Assembly (NCBI RefSeq): GCF_000382165.1 | Contig: NZ_KB907710.1 | Span: 62,001 to 126,000 of the forward strand | From: Arsukibacterium perlucidum DSM 18276 | Lineage (GTDB): Bacteria; Pseudomonadota; Gammaproteobacteria; Enterobacterales; Alteromonadaceae | Length of the DNA stretch: 64,000 bases | Direction: 5' to 3' | Shown here: positions 1 to 8,040 of the stretch, one piece after another | Layout of the letters: every line of letters begins with the position of its first letter | How positions within the stretch are numbered: the first letter of the stretch is position 1 | Notes under the pieces: generated by a model | Seen by the model: the letters and a program-made list of their open reading frames with translations, nothing else | Databases searched by the model: none | Told to the model about the DNA's origin: nothing | Program-made: the position numbers and the translations under genes

Positions 1-1
1 G

Positions 2-727
2 GCACTTGGTAGCATGTTGCTGCAACCGGGTGATGCCTTGCTGATTGTTGGTCCGCGTTCCCGTCTGGCCCAGCTGACTGACAGTGAGCATTTAATCGTT
101 ATGAACCCGGTGCAGGTAAAACCTATTAATGCCAGTAAGGCACCGCTGGCTGCCGGTTTAATGGGCCTGATGGTGCTGCTGACGGTAACTGGCGTGCTGC
201 CGATTTATCTTGCTGCAATCCTGGCTGCTACCTTAATGGTCGCCAGCCGTTGCCTGAGCATGGAGCAGGCCTATGCCGCTATCGATTGGCGCTCGATCTT
301 TCTGATTGCGGGCATGCTGCCGCTTGGTCTGGCAATGCAGCATTCCGGTGCTGCCGCCTGGCTGGCCGGTGGTGTGCAATCCGGTTTAGGTCAGTATGGC
401 CCCCTGGCCGTGATGGCAGGTTTATATCTGGTTACTGCGCTTGGTACCTTAGTTATTCCCACAGTGGCGCTGGTGCTGATAATGGCGCCCATTGGCTTAA
501 TGCTGAGTAGCGCATTGGGAGTGAATGGCCAAAGCGCGATGATGGTAGTGGCTGTAGCGGCCACCAGCCTGGCCAGCCCGGTATCCCACGCCGCCAACAC
601 CCTGGTAATGGGCCCCGGCGGCTATCGCTTCATTGACTACTTAAAAGTAGGCGGGCCGTTAAGCCTGCTGTTATTTGTTATCACTATGGCTTTACTGCCC
701 GTATTCTGGCCGTTAAGTGGTGGCTAG
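2..727 (+). CDS. DASS/SLC13-type transporter, C-terminal part (cut by window edge)
   Basis: The frame is already open at the window edge, so only the C-terminal ~241 residues are present. The first residues (LQPGDALLIVG) look like the end of an RCK_C/TrkA_C regulatory domain. They are followed by about six hydrophobic membrane helices and the small-residue-rich stretches typical of the DASS/ArsB-like (SLC13) transporters. Family members of this architecture (membrane half, one or two RCK_C domains, membrane half) move divalent anions such as sulfate or dicarboxylates across the inner membrane. The substrate cannot be told from this fragment. The gene ends 10 bases from the convergent cytochrome b561 gene. 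Confidence 0.8.
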   Translation, partial: ALGSMLLQPGDALLIVGPRSRLAQLTDSEHLIVMNPVQVKPINASKAPLAAGLMGLMVLLTVTGVLPIYLAAILAATLMVASRCLSMEQAYAAIDWRSIFLIAGMLPLGLAMQHSGAAAWLAGGVQSGLGQYGPLAVMAGLYLVTALGTLVIPTVALVLIMAPIGLMLSSALGVNGQSAMMVVAVAATSLASPVSHAANTLVMGPGGYRFIDYLKVGGPLSLLLFVITMALLPVFWPLSGG

Positions 728-737
728 GGTCAGTGCC

Positions 738-1262
738 TTACAACATACTTTTTAGTACATTATCTTTACGGATAAAATGATGGTGCAGGGCTGCGCCAAT
801 ATGCAGCGCTATCATGCCGATAAGGGCCAGTGCCAGCCAGCCGTGCAGTTCCCGGAACAGCGCATAGTTATAAATATCAACTTGTAACGCGGCCGGCAGC
901 CTGAACCAGCCAAACACGTCGACTGGCCTGCCGGCAAAATACTGCATCAGATAACCGGACACAGGCATGGCAAACAATAAGATATATAGTAACCAATGCG
1001 ATGCTTTAGCCACAGTTTTTTGCCAGTCAGCCAATTCATCTGGTAACGCGGGCAGCTTATGCTGCAGGCGGTTTATCAGCCTTGCCGTTACCAGTAAAAT
1101 AGCCACAACCCCAAATGCTTTATGGATGTTTAACAGAGTTAACTGCCAGGTTTGCAGTGAAGTTACCATCAGTAGGCCTGCGGCCACCATGGATAATACT
1201 AATGCCGCCATCCCCCAGTGAAATAAACGCATAGACAGTGAAAAACGATCTGTGTTACTCAT
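738..1262 (-). CDS. Cytochrome b561 family membrane protein
   Basis: 174 residues with four predicted membrane helices and histidines in helix positions that suit two b-type hemes: FHWG near residue 15, the NIHKAFG segment, the SHW segment around 88 and the ELHGW/ALHIG segments near the C-terminus. Cytochrome b561 proteins oxidise quinol and pass electrons to a periplasmic or membrane partner. Its start overlaps the end of the upstream catalase-like gene by 8 bases, so the two are almost certainly one transcription unit and translationally coupled. The likely job is to feed electrons to that exported heme peroxidase; this is inference from context. Confidence 0.85.
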   Translation of the reverse strand: MSNTDRFSLSMRLFHWGMAALVLSMVAAGLLMVTSLQTWQLTLLNIHKAFGVVAILLVTARLINRLQHKLPALPDELADWQKTVAKASHWLLYILLFAMPVSGYLMQYFAGRPVDVFGWFRLPAALQVDIYNYALFRELHGWLALALIGMIALHIGAALHHHFIRKDNVLKSML

Positions 1263-2235
1263 TATTGCTGCCCTCTAATGCACCTTGTAATTGTTCTTTT
1301 GCCCGGCGCCGGTATGACTCTGCATAGGCTGCGGAGCGCGCGCGCAGAATGGGGTCGGCTGTTGCTTTAATGCCGTCAGGTAACACCAGGGGGTCAAAAT
1401 TAATGGCATGACAATCGCCCTCAAGTTGCGGTGTTGTGCCGGTAAGTACCAGCTGGCCGGCAATAATCTGCTGGCGGCTGTCAGGCCATGCTTTGGTTGG
1501 ATTATTTTCATCATCGGTGGCATCTGCCAGAGTGAATACCCAATCGAACACCACCTGATCAGCGGCTATTCTGGCCGCAATTTCCTGTTGCAGCGCATCA
1601 GGGGCGGTTAAATCAGTGGCAGCGACCGAAACTGTGGGTTGCATCGCCCAGCGCACCGCTTGCTGCTTGCCGTCAGCGTTGACTAAATAAAACGCATTAA
1701 TGCTGTAATAGGTTTCAGCCGCAAAGCTGCCCGTTGCCTGGTATTGCCCGGCCCAGGTTAAAAACTCGCTACTCTCAGGGTGTGCAGCAAAAAATTGTTT
1801 TACTGCTGCCGGGCCAGCCTGAATGGCTTGTATTTGCTGGTAAAAGGTGTGCGGATCGGCCACTGCCATTACCGGCGGCGTATTCATCGCCAGGCGCCAT
1901 TGCTCGGTGCGACTGCTGGCAAAACTTAACGCCATGCTACGAACCGGCGCTTTTAAATCCGGAGCAGTAGGGTTATTGCCCGCAATCGACAAGCGGCCAG
2001 TAAAGGGGGTAGCGCCTGTCTTAAAAAGGCTGGCCTTTGAGTAATCGGCCAACTGGCCGTTGGCCCGGAACTCACCACTGACACAAATGCCTTTGGCATG
2101 GGCGCGACGAAACCCCGGAAAATCAGTGTTACCTTGTTGCAGGTCGACAAACTGCTGCGCTGAGACCCTGGGCGGGCCCTCGGCGCTGAAACTAAATGCC
2201 GGGGCCAGTAATAGCGTCAGATATAATGCTTTCAT
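1255..2235 (-). CDS. Exported catalase-family peroxidase (SrpA-like)
   Basis: 326 residues: a signal peptide (MKALYLTLLLAPAFSFSA), then a minimal catalase fold. The distal catalytic histidine is visible in FRRAHAKG (His46), and the proximal heme-ligand tyrosine in RSAAY near the C-terminus (about Tyr304, in the R-x3-Y pattern). The protein is much shorter than true catalases (~480+ residues), lacking their C-terminal flavodoxin-like and wrapping regions, which matches the catalase-related peroxidase group. These remove H2O2 or organic peroxides using an external electron donor. It is the first gene of a two-gene unit with cytochrome b561, the probable donor. It acts in the periplasm. Confidence 0.87.
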   Translation of the reverse strand: MKALYLTLLLAPAFSFSAEGPPRVSAQQFVDLQQGNTDFPGFRRAHAKGICVSGEFRANGQLADYSKASLFKTGATPFTGRLSIAGNNPTAPDLKAPVRSMALSFASSRTEQWRLAMNTPPVMAVADPHTFYQQIQAIQAGPAAVKQFFAAHPESSEFLTWAGQYQATGSFAAETYYSINAFYLVNADGKQQAVRWAMQPTVSVAATDLTAPDALQQEIAARIAADQVVFDWVFTLADATDDENNPTKAWPDSRQQIIAGQLVLTGTTPQLEGDCHAINFDPLVLPDGIKATADPILRARSAAYAESYRRRAKEQLQGALEGSNNE

Positions 2236-2501
2236 TTTAAAATACTCATTGCTTATTTATCCTTAACTGAAGTTATATGCGCTTTAGCTGCATACGGTTC
2301 AAAGACCGGGGCATTGCCTAATATCTTTCAGCGCTAACGTCACCCGATGCCCGGTAAGGTGTGACATTAATCCTTGGAAAAGTATGCAAATTAAAACTGT
2401 GCAGTTGCGAAGCTGTTATCAAAACAATTGCGCAACAATGATATTATTGGCAGGATTGGTGCTGAAGAATATATCGCTTATGTCTGGAGTGTTAGTAAAA
2501 T

Positions 2502-3119
2502 ATGGATTTTGATCAGAACAAATATAAAGTATGGAAGCTACCTAACCCTTTGTTATTGCACTGGGTCATTAATCCCGGCTTAGCATTTAATGAACTGGTT
2601 TTAGGGCAACGGATACCAAAAATCACCCTGATAGATAAAACCAGTGATGCGCCATTGATTGAAAAGCAGTACGTACCCTGCCCACATTGCCATACTATTC
2701 ATGATGCCAGGCTTTGGGGTAAGCAGGGGGCTTTTAAAAACTGGTTCGGCTATTTATGCCCACAGTGTGACGAAGTGATCCCTTGTCTCTGGAATTTAAC
2801 CAGCTTGCTGTTGTTAGCGCTAACGTTTCCTATCTGGGGATGGTTTCGAAAGCCCCTTAAAGCAAAGTGGAAAAGCTATAAAAAGAACGAACAGCTTGCC
2901 AATAAAGACACTGAGCTGGTTAAAGCAAAAGATATTTCCGGCATAAAAATGGGGCTGACTTTTGGTGCGCTAATGTTTTGCGTTATGTCTTTGCCGCAAA
3001 TAATCAGTCAGAACACCTCTGTTAAGATGATTTTAACTCAAGTAGCGATTTGGCTGGTAGCCGGCCTGGCATTTGGCGGCATAATGAAATTCGTGCTAGG
3101 GCGTATCAAAAATATCTGA
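2502..3119 (+). CDS. Unrecognised membrane protein with a zinc-ribbon-like N-terminal half
   Basis: 205 residues; I do not recognise the family. The N-terminal ~95 residues are soluble and contain two CxxC knuckles (CPHC near residue 59 and CPQC near 86) spaced like a zinc ribbon. About three hydrophobic segments follow: residues ~98-115, ~146-168 and ~175-200. A basic, lysine-rich stretch lies between the first and second. There is no signal peptide. It stands alone, preceded by ~265 bases without a gene and followed by a convergent DUF72 gene. A weak hairpin (CTGCT/AGCAG, 3188-3201) lies after it. No function can be assigned. Confidence 0.75.
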   Translation: MDFDQNKYKVWKLPNPLLLHWVINPGLAFNELVLGQRIPKITLIDKTSDAPLIEKQYVPCPHCHTIHDARLWGKQGAFKNWFGYLCPQCDEVIPCLWNLTSLLLLALTFPIWGWFRKPLKAKWKSYKKNEQLANKDTELVKAKDISGIKMGLTFGALMFCVMSLPQIISQNTSVKMILTQVAIWLVAGLAFGGIMKFVLGRIKNI

Positions 3120-3247
3120 ATCAGAGCTTTATATTATTTAAGGGTAGTTAAGTGGTAACAGTTGCAGTTTTGCTATATAAGAAATTGCTGCTTAAAAGCA
3201 GGAGAAGTCGCGGTAATTAGCCTATTGCTGAGCAGTTTGCTGTAACC

Positions 3248-4141
3248 TTACCATAACCCCAGCTGTGCCTGCTGCTCGCCTGACCAGGGTGCCAGCACGG
3301 AGTGGGGTTGTTGCAGGTCTTTGACAAACTGACGGCACAGCTGGGGTGCCAGGGTATTGTCCGGGGTGTGGAAGAAACAATAAGGGCTTTTGCCCTCACG
3401 CAGCCAGCCGTTAATTTTTGCCAGCCAGGGTGTATAGAATTGGCGGTTAAGCTCCAGATCATCGGTGCCGATAAAGCGCAGCATCGGCCGGTCACTCAGA
3501 CAAATAGCATGCACCGGTAAGCGTGGCTTCTTCGCCTGGGCGTCCAGCAGGGCCGGGCTATTTGCCGCCACTGAAAACAGCGCTCTGCTGTCCAGTACCA
3601 CCCGCTCAGCATTATAGCGCTGCAACAGGCGGTTTAAGGTCAGCTCATGCTCTGCCTTATCAAAAAACGCCGGATGTCTTACCTCTACCGCCACTGGTAT
3701 TTTACTGCTTAATAGCTCAAGCACAGTGGCAAATTGCCCCAGCAGCGCCGGGCCGGCAGTTGCCGGTAGTTGTAAGTGAACTAAACCGATGTAAGGGTGG
3801 ACCGGGGTAAAATGCTGCCACCATGCTAACAGGGCGTTGTGATCAAGCTCTGCCAATTGATGGCTAAAACGGCGGGGTACTTTAAATACAAACCTGAAAT
3901 GCTCTGGCAACTGAGTGGCCCAGCGGGCGAGCTGGCTTTCGGACGGGTCAGCATAAAAGCTGGTATTGCCTTCCACGCTGTTAAAGTACTGGCTGTAACC
4001 GGCTAAAAATTCGTTGTTGCTGAGATCGTCGGCAAATAAGCTGCCTTTCCAGCGGCTGTTAGCCCACATCGGACAGCCAATATATAACCGTTGTCTTTCA
4101 AACTGCACGGGTGTTGGCTGCGGCTCGTGAACCCCAATCAC
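3248..4141 (-). CDS. DUF72 (YecE-like) protein
   Basis: 297 residues with the DUF72 hallmarks: an N-terminal IGCPMWAN segment, then FNSVEGNTSFYADP and FVFKVPRRFSH, and later a VEVRHPAFF strand, as in a TIM-barrel-like fold. The biochemical function of DUF72 proteins is not established as far as I know. The only upstream start in frame is GTG at 4141, with no clear ribosome-binding site. It overlaps the TGA of a 26-codon open frame by 4 bases (GTGA), so the start may depend on coupling. The true start could lie a few codons further in, just before the conserved QFERQRLYIGCP segment. It is downstream of panC on the same strand. Confidence 0.82.
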   Translation of the reverse strand: MIGVHEPQPTPVQFERQRLYIGCPMWANSRWKGSLFADDLSNNEFLAGYSQYFNSVEGNTSFYADPSESQLARWATQLPEHFRFVFKVPRRFSHQLAELDHNALLAWWQHFTPVHPYIGLVHLQLPATAGPALLGQFATVLELLSSKIPVAVEVRHPAFFDKAEHELTLNRLLQRYNAERVVLDSRALFSVAANSPALLDAQAKKPRLPVHAICLSDRPMLRFIGTDDLELNRQFYTPWLAKINGWLREGKSPYCFFHTPDNTLAPQLCRQFVKDLQQPHSVLAPWSGEQQAQLGLW

Positions 4142-4218
4142 TTAGTACAGCTAAGTTCATGGGTCGCACTGGCGCTCCAGTTCACGGTCTTGCCGCCTAC
4201 GCGCATTTCGAAATCCAT
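4138..4218 (-). CDS. Possible 26-residue leader ORF before the DUF72 gene
   Basis: An ATG-started frame (MDFEMRVGGKTVNWSASA...) sits between the panC stop and the DUF72 GTG start. Its TGA overlaps that GTG as GTGA, an arrangement typical of translational coupling. No convincing Shine-Dalgarno precedes its ATG, and the peptide resembles nothing I know, so it may be chance. It is listed because it fills the only gap in this run and could explain how a GTG without its own ribosome-binding site is read. Confidence 0.3.
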   Translation of the reverse strand: MDFEMRVGGKTVNWSASATHELSCTK

Positions 4219-4234
4219 TGGTTATAGATCAAGG

Positions 4235-5077
4235 TTACAGCTCCAGATTATCAATCAGCCGGGTGGTGCCCAGTCTTGCTGCGGCCAGAATGACTTTTGG
4301 CTCGGTGGCATCAACAGCTAATGCCAGCGTGTGCTGGTTGCTGATGTTGACATAATCCGGCACAAAACCCGCTGCTGTAAGTGCTGTTTTAGCTTGCAGC
4401 TCCAGTGCGCGGTAATCGCTATTGCCTGCGGCTACAGCCGTTTTAACCTGCTGCAATATCTGATACAGCGCCGGGGCTTTGGCCCGCTCTGCCGGCGTTA
4501 AATAGCCGTTGCGGGAGCTCAGCGCCAGGCCATCGCTTGCACGCTCAGTGGCGACGCCGATAATTTCAATTGGCAAGGATAAGTCGATAACCATCTGGCG
4601 GATAATCGCCAGCTGCTGAAAGTCTTTTTTACCGAAGCAGGCGATATCGGGCTGCACCAGATTAAACAACTTACAAACGATGGTCGACACGCCGCGAAAA
4701 TGGCCGGGCCGGTTGGCACCGCAGTGCAAGTCACCCAGTTGCGGCACTTCAACAAAGGTTTGAGCCTGCAGCCCGCGCGGGTACATAAGTTGTGGGGTAG
4801 GGGTAAAAACAGCATCAGCAGCGTGTTGGGTTAAGCCGGCAACATCATCATCCAGGGTGCGTGGGTAATTAGCTAAATCTTCGTTCTGCCCAAATTGCAT
4901 TGGGTTAACGAAAATACTGACAATCACTTTATCAGCACGGCTTTTCGCCACATCAACCAGCTGCAAATGGCCCTGGTGGAGGTTACCCATGGTAGGCACA
5001 AAGGCGATTTTGTCACCGGCGCGGCGCCAGCTGGCTATTTGCGACCGAAGTTCATCAATAGTGGCAACAATATTCAT
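4235..5077 (-). CDS. panC: Pantothenate synthetase
   Basis: 280 residues, close to the E. coli length of 283. PanC joins pantoate and beta-alanine with ATP to give pantothenate, the coenzyme A precursor, in the cytoplasm. Visible signatures are the nucleotide-binding [16 protein letters not shown] (the HxGH motif of the class I tRNA-synthetase-like fold), [14 protein letters not shown], the GRKD-like [10 protein letters not shown], and LSSRNGYLT, which belongs to the KMSKS-like loop. It begins directly after the panB stop with no gap, giving the usual panBC operon. Confidence 0.97.
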   Translation of the reverse strand: MNIVATIDELRSQIASWRRAGDKIAFVPTMGNLHQGHLQLVDVAKSRADKVIVSIFVNPMQFGQNEDLANYPRTLDDDVAGLTQHAADAVFTPTPQLMYPRGLQAQTFVEVPQLGDLHCGANRPGHFRGVSTIVCKLFNLVQPDIACFGKKDFQQLAIIRQMVIDLSLPIEIIGVATERASDGLALSSRNGYLTPAERAKAPALYQILQQVKTAVAAGNSDYRALELQAKTALTAAGFVPDYVNISNQHTLALAVDATEPKVILAAARLGTTRLIDNLEL

Positions 5078-5872
5078 TTAGTTAAAACTATGTTCTGCGC
5101 CGGGAAATACCTGGCTTTTTACTTCACTGACATAGGCGGCAATGGCGCTTCTGATCTCGCCGGTTTGTGCCAGATAGTTTTTCGAGAATTTCGGGATATA
5201 ACCGCTGCTGATGCCCAGTAAATCGTGCATTACCAGAACCTGACCGTCAGTGACGTTGCCGGCACCAATCCCGATAACCGGAATGCTAAGGGCTTCAGTA
5301 ATCCGCTTGGCCAGCGGCGTTGGAATACATTCCAGCACCAGCAGTTGGGCACCGGCATCCTGCAGCGCTTTGGCTTGCGCAACCATAGCATTGGCGGCCG
5401 CATCGGTTTTACCCTGCACTTTGTAGCCACCAAAAATGTGCACCGACTGCGGCGTAAGCCCAAGATGGCCACATACCGGTACCCCGCGCTCGGTTAATGC
5501 TTTAATAGTAGGCAGTAAAAAATCACCACCTTCCAGTTTCACCATATTAGCACCGGCTTGCATTAGTGGGGTGACGCTTTGCATTGCCTGCTCTGGTGTG
5601 GCGTAACTCATAAAGGGTAAATCGGCAATGACAAAAGCGTCCGGTGCACCGGCCCGTACGCTCTTAGTGTGGTAAGCAATATCGGCTATGGTAACCGGCA
5701 AAGTATCGCTGTGGCCCTGCAGCACCATGCCCAGCGAGTCGCCAATTAACAACACATCGACGCCTTGCCCGGCAAACAATTTGGCGAAGCTGGCGTCATA
5801 CGCCGTCAGCATGCTGATTTTATCGCCCTGCTGCTTCATTTTTTGCAGTACCGCTGTGGTGATTTTAGCCAT
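5078..5872 (-). CDS. panB: 3-methyl-2-oxobutanoate hydroxymethyltransferase
   Basis: 264 residues, full length. PanB transfers a hydroxymethyl group from methylene-tetrahydrofolate to alpha-ketoisovalerate, giving ketopantoate, the first committed step to pantothenate. Seen motifs: [15 protein letters not shown] at the N-terminus, LIGDSLGMV with the Mg-binding aspartate, [15 protein letters not shown], and IGIGAG near the C-terminus. It lies between folK and panC on the same strand; the 63-base gap to folK suggests read-through from the pcnB-folK unit. The folate-synthesis enzyme FolK sits upstream of a folate-using enzyme. Confidence 0.97.
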   Translation of the reverse strand: MAKITTAVLQKMKQQGDKISMLTAYDASFAKLFAGQGVDVLLIGDSLGMVLQGHSDTLPVTIADIAYHTKSVRAGAPDAFVIADLPFMSYATPEQAMQSVTPLMQAGANMVKLEGGDFLLPTIKALTERGVPVCGHLGLTPQSVHIFGGYKVQGKTDAAANAMVAQAKALQDAGAQLLVLECIPTPLAKRITEALSIPVIGIGAGNVTDGQVLVMHDLLGISSGYIPKFSKNYLAQTGEIRSAIAAYVSEVKSQVFPGAEHSFN

Positions 5873-5935
5873 AGGTTCTCATCCGACCATTAATTCCGGG
5901 TGCGCAAGATCGCACAAAGTTCCGCCAGCTGCAAG

Positions 5936-6463
5936 TTACCAGCGGCAAGATTCGCTAAGTTTCTGCAGGCCATTTACAGGCACTTTGCTTAGCAATGCCT
6001 TTAGTGGTGTACCACAAGGCAAGGTCAACTGTGGCGCAATTTCGGCCAGCGGATACAACACAAACTCACGCTGAGCCAAACCGTAATGTGGCACCGTTAA
6101 GCGTTCACTAGTTATAGTTTGGTTGGCATATAGCAAAATATCCAGATCCAGCGAGCGAGGGCCCCAGCGCTCGGCTTTTCGCTGCCGGCCTTGAAGCTGC
6201 TCTATTTGCTGCAGGGCATCCAGTAATGCCAGTGGCGGCAGGGTAGTGCTTATTTTTGCGACAGCATTAACGTAGTCAGGCTGGTCTTGCGGGCCCATTG
6301 GCCTGGAACAGTATAAGCTGGATACCGCCAGCAAGCTGCTTTGCGGTAGCTGGTTTAGCGCCGCTACGGCGTTTTGCAGTTGCGCTGCCGGGTTGGCTAA
6401 GTTTGCACCTAAACCCAGATATACCTCATGCTCAGCAGGCCGTTCGAGTTGCTGCTCAGGCAT
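5936..6463 (-). CDS. folK: 2-amino-4-hydroxy-6-hydroxymethyldihydropteridine pyrophosphokinase
   Basis: FolK transfers pyrophosphate from ATP to the pterin precursor of folate. The sequence shows the family motifs YLGLGANL at the start, SSLYCSRPMG, and PRSLDLDILLY with the Mg-binding aspartates. I chose the ATG at 6463 (175 residues, near the usual ~160) because it overlaps the pcnB stop as ATGCCTGA, a typical coupled junction. The longest frame begins at 6520 but would add residues inside pcnB that the family lacks. It follows pcnB, as in E. coli. Confidence 0.93.
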   Translation of the reverse strand: MPEQQLERPAEHEVYLGLGANLANPAAQLQNAVAALNQLPQSSLLAVSSLYCSRPMGPQDQPDYVNAVAKISTTLPPLALLDALQQIEQLQGRQRKAERWGPRSLDLDILLYANQTITSERLTVPHYGLAQREFVLYPLAEIAPQLTLPCGTPLKALLSKVPVNGLQKLSESCRW

Positions 6464-7928
6464 CGGGTGTACTGCTGCGCTTACGTTTATAGTTGTTACG
6501 CCGCCGCTTCGGTCGGTCATGCGCTTCCCGGCCCAGGCTGTTTATCAGTTCCAGTTTTTCAGCATCATCTGCAAACTGAAATTGCTGCCACCAGCTGGCC
6601 AGTTCAGTCAGGCTGCCACCCTCGGCTTCGGCGCGCAGTTGCAGAAAATCAAAAGCGCCGCGGAATTTTGTTTGCTCAAGCATTTTGAAAGCCCGACGGC
6701 CACCGCGTTTGGTCAGCCGGTATTGCAGCGCCCAGATATCGCGCATGGTTAAACTAAAGCGTTTTGGAATAGCGATAGTGCGCTGAATATCATCCAGCAC
6801 TTCGGTCATGGCAATGTTCAGCGCGTCAATTTCATTTAAGCCGCTTTCAATCAGCAGGGTCTGGCTGCGCAGCTCTACCGGGTACCACAGCATGGCGGCA
6901 AAAATAAAGGCCGGAGTAACCGGTTTATCAACAGCAACCCGCTGATCGGTATCCTGCAGGGCGCGGGTTACCAGGCTAAAGGCTTTACCTTCTGGCTCCT
7001 GCTTTATTATTTTGTCCAGCTGTGGCATTAACTGTTTTAATATTCTGGTATCGCGCAGCAACATAAAGTTGTCGAATGCCTTACCGGCCAGCAGCATTTT
7101 TACCAGCTCATCAAACAAGCGCGGGGCCGGGATGTTTTTTAACAGCACAGCTAACTGACTGATAGGCGTTAAGGCGTCTGGGGCAATCTCCATATTGAGC
7201 TTAGTAGCAAAGCGAATAGCTCTGAGCATCCGTACCGGATCTTCCCGGTAGCGAACATCCGCGTCGCCAATCAGTTCGATCCGCCGCGCGGCAATATCAC
7301 GCATACCGTTGGCAAAATCATAAATGGCAAAATCTTTTACCGAGTAGTACAACGCATTAATAGTAAAATCGCGCCGCTCAGCGTCTTCCTCGATAGTGCC
7401 ATAGACGTTGTCACGTAAAATCTGGCCATGGTCGCTTAAACTGGCGGTCTTTAGCTTGGGGGCGGTATCTTCCTGATCATCAGCGCCACTGTGGTGACCA
7501 CGAAAAGTGGCTACTTCAATAATTTCCCGGCCAAATACCACATGGGCCAGCCGGAAACGGCGGCCAATTAAGCGGCAGTTACGAAATACCTGTTTAACCT
7601 GATCAGGGTGGGCATTGGTTACCACATCAAAATCTTTTGGTTTTAAGCCCAGCAATAAGTCGCGTATACAGCCGCCAACTAAATAGGCTTCAAAGCCGGC
7701 ATCGTTCAAGCGATACAGTACTTTTAAGGCGCTGGGGCTGATGTCGCGCCGGGAGACACTGTGCTCACCGCGGGTAATAACCTGCATCGGTGGTAATATT
7801 GAGCTCGCCGATGCCTGGGCAATAGGGGCAGCTGCAGCGGCTGATTTAGCAGCAACAGGCTGTTGTTGGTTGTCGCCCTGAGGCTTGCCACTTAAGGTTC
7901 TGCGGCAAAAATCTAACACACGCGAAAT
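6456..7928 (-). CDS. pcnB: Poly(A) polymerase I
   Basis: PcnB adds 3' poly(A) tails that mark RNA for decay. The nucleotidyltransferase motif LVGGCIRDLLLG-KPKDFDVVTNA, the RRDFTINALYY segment and the basic C-terminus (RPKRRRNNYKRKRS) identify it, and distinguish it from CCA-adding enzyme. The start is unusual. There is no ATG, GTG or TTG near the family start (ISRVLDFCRRTLS). AGGAG at 7939-7943 is instead followed by ATC-ATA-ATT in frame (7934-7926). E. coli pcnB is known to start at AUU; the same is likely here, giving about 490 residues. ATA at 7931 is the alternative. The frame remains open up to a TTG at 8048, but that extension is hydrophobic and foreign to the family. Confidence 0.9.
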   Translation of the reverse strand: MSRVLDFCRRTLSGKPQGDNQQQPVAAKSAAAAAPIAQASASSILPPMQVITRGEHSVSRRDISPSALKVLYRLNDAGFEAYLVGGCIRDLLLGLKPKDFDVVTNAHPDQVKQVFRNCRLIGRRFRLAHVVFGREIIEVATFRGHHSGADDQEDTAPKLKTASLSDHGQILRDNVYGTIEEDAERRDFTINALYYSVKDFAIYDFANGMRDIAARRIELIGDADVRYREDPVRMLRAIRFATKLNMEIAPDALTPISQLAVLLKNIPAPRLFDELVKMLLAGKAFDNFMLLRDTRILKQLMPQLDKIIKQEPEGKAFSLVTRALQDTDQRVAVDKPVTPAFIFAAMLWYPVELRSQTLLIESGLNEIDALNIAMTEVLDDIQRTIAIPKRFSLTMRDIWALQYRLTKRGGRRAFKMLEQTKFRGAFDFLQLRAEAEGGSLTELASWWQQFQFADDAEKLELINSLGREAHDRPKRRRNNYKRKRSSTPDA

Positions 7929-7943
7929 TATGATATCTCTCCT
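7926..7943 (-). promoter_or_regulatory. Ribosome-binding site and non-canonical start of pcnB
   Basis: The minus strand reads AGGAGAGATATCATAATT. The Shine-Dalgarno AGGAG lies 4, 7 and 10 bases before ATC, ATA and ATT respectively, and no standard start codon is in range. In E. coli the AUU start keeps poly(A) polymerase synthesis low and dependent on initiation factor IF3. Here the same logic is inferred from the position only. Confidence 0.6.
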
Positions 7944-8040
7944 AAGCCCTACCAGTCTGGCTGGTGGCATTGGCATCTGACTAAAAAAAACGGCTAATAA
8001 TACCGCAGCACAGAACAAAAAAGAATTAATCTGGCTAAAA

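Noticed and set aside
4895-5221. 108-codon plus-strand open frame across panC/panB
   Set aside because: It is the complement of two certain genes, with no family resemblance or ribosome-binding site.
6464-6520. Longer N-terminus for folK from 6520
   Set aside because: It lies inside pcnB, adds residues not typical of the family, and the ATG at 6463 makes a standard ATGCCTGA overlap with the pcnB stop.
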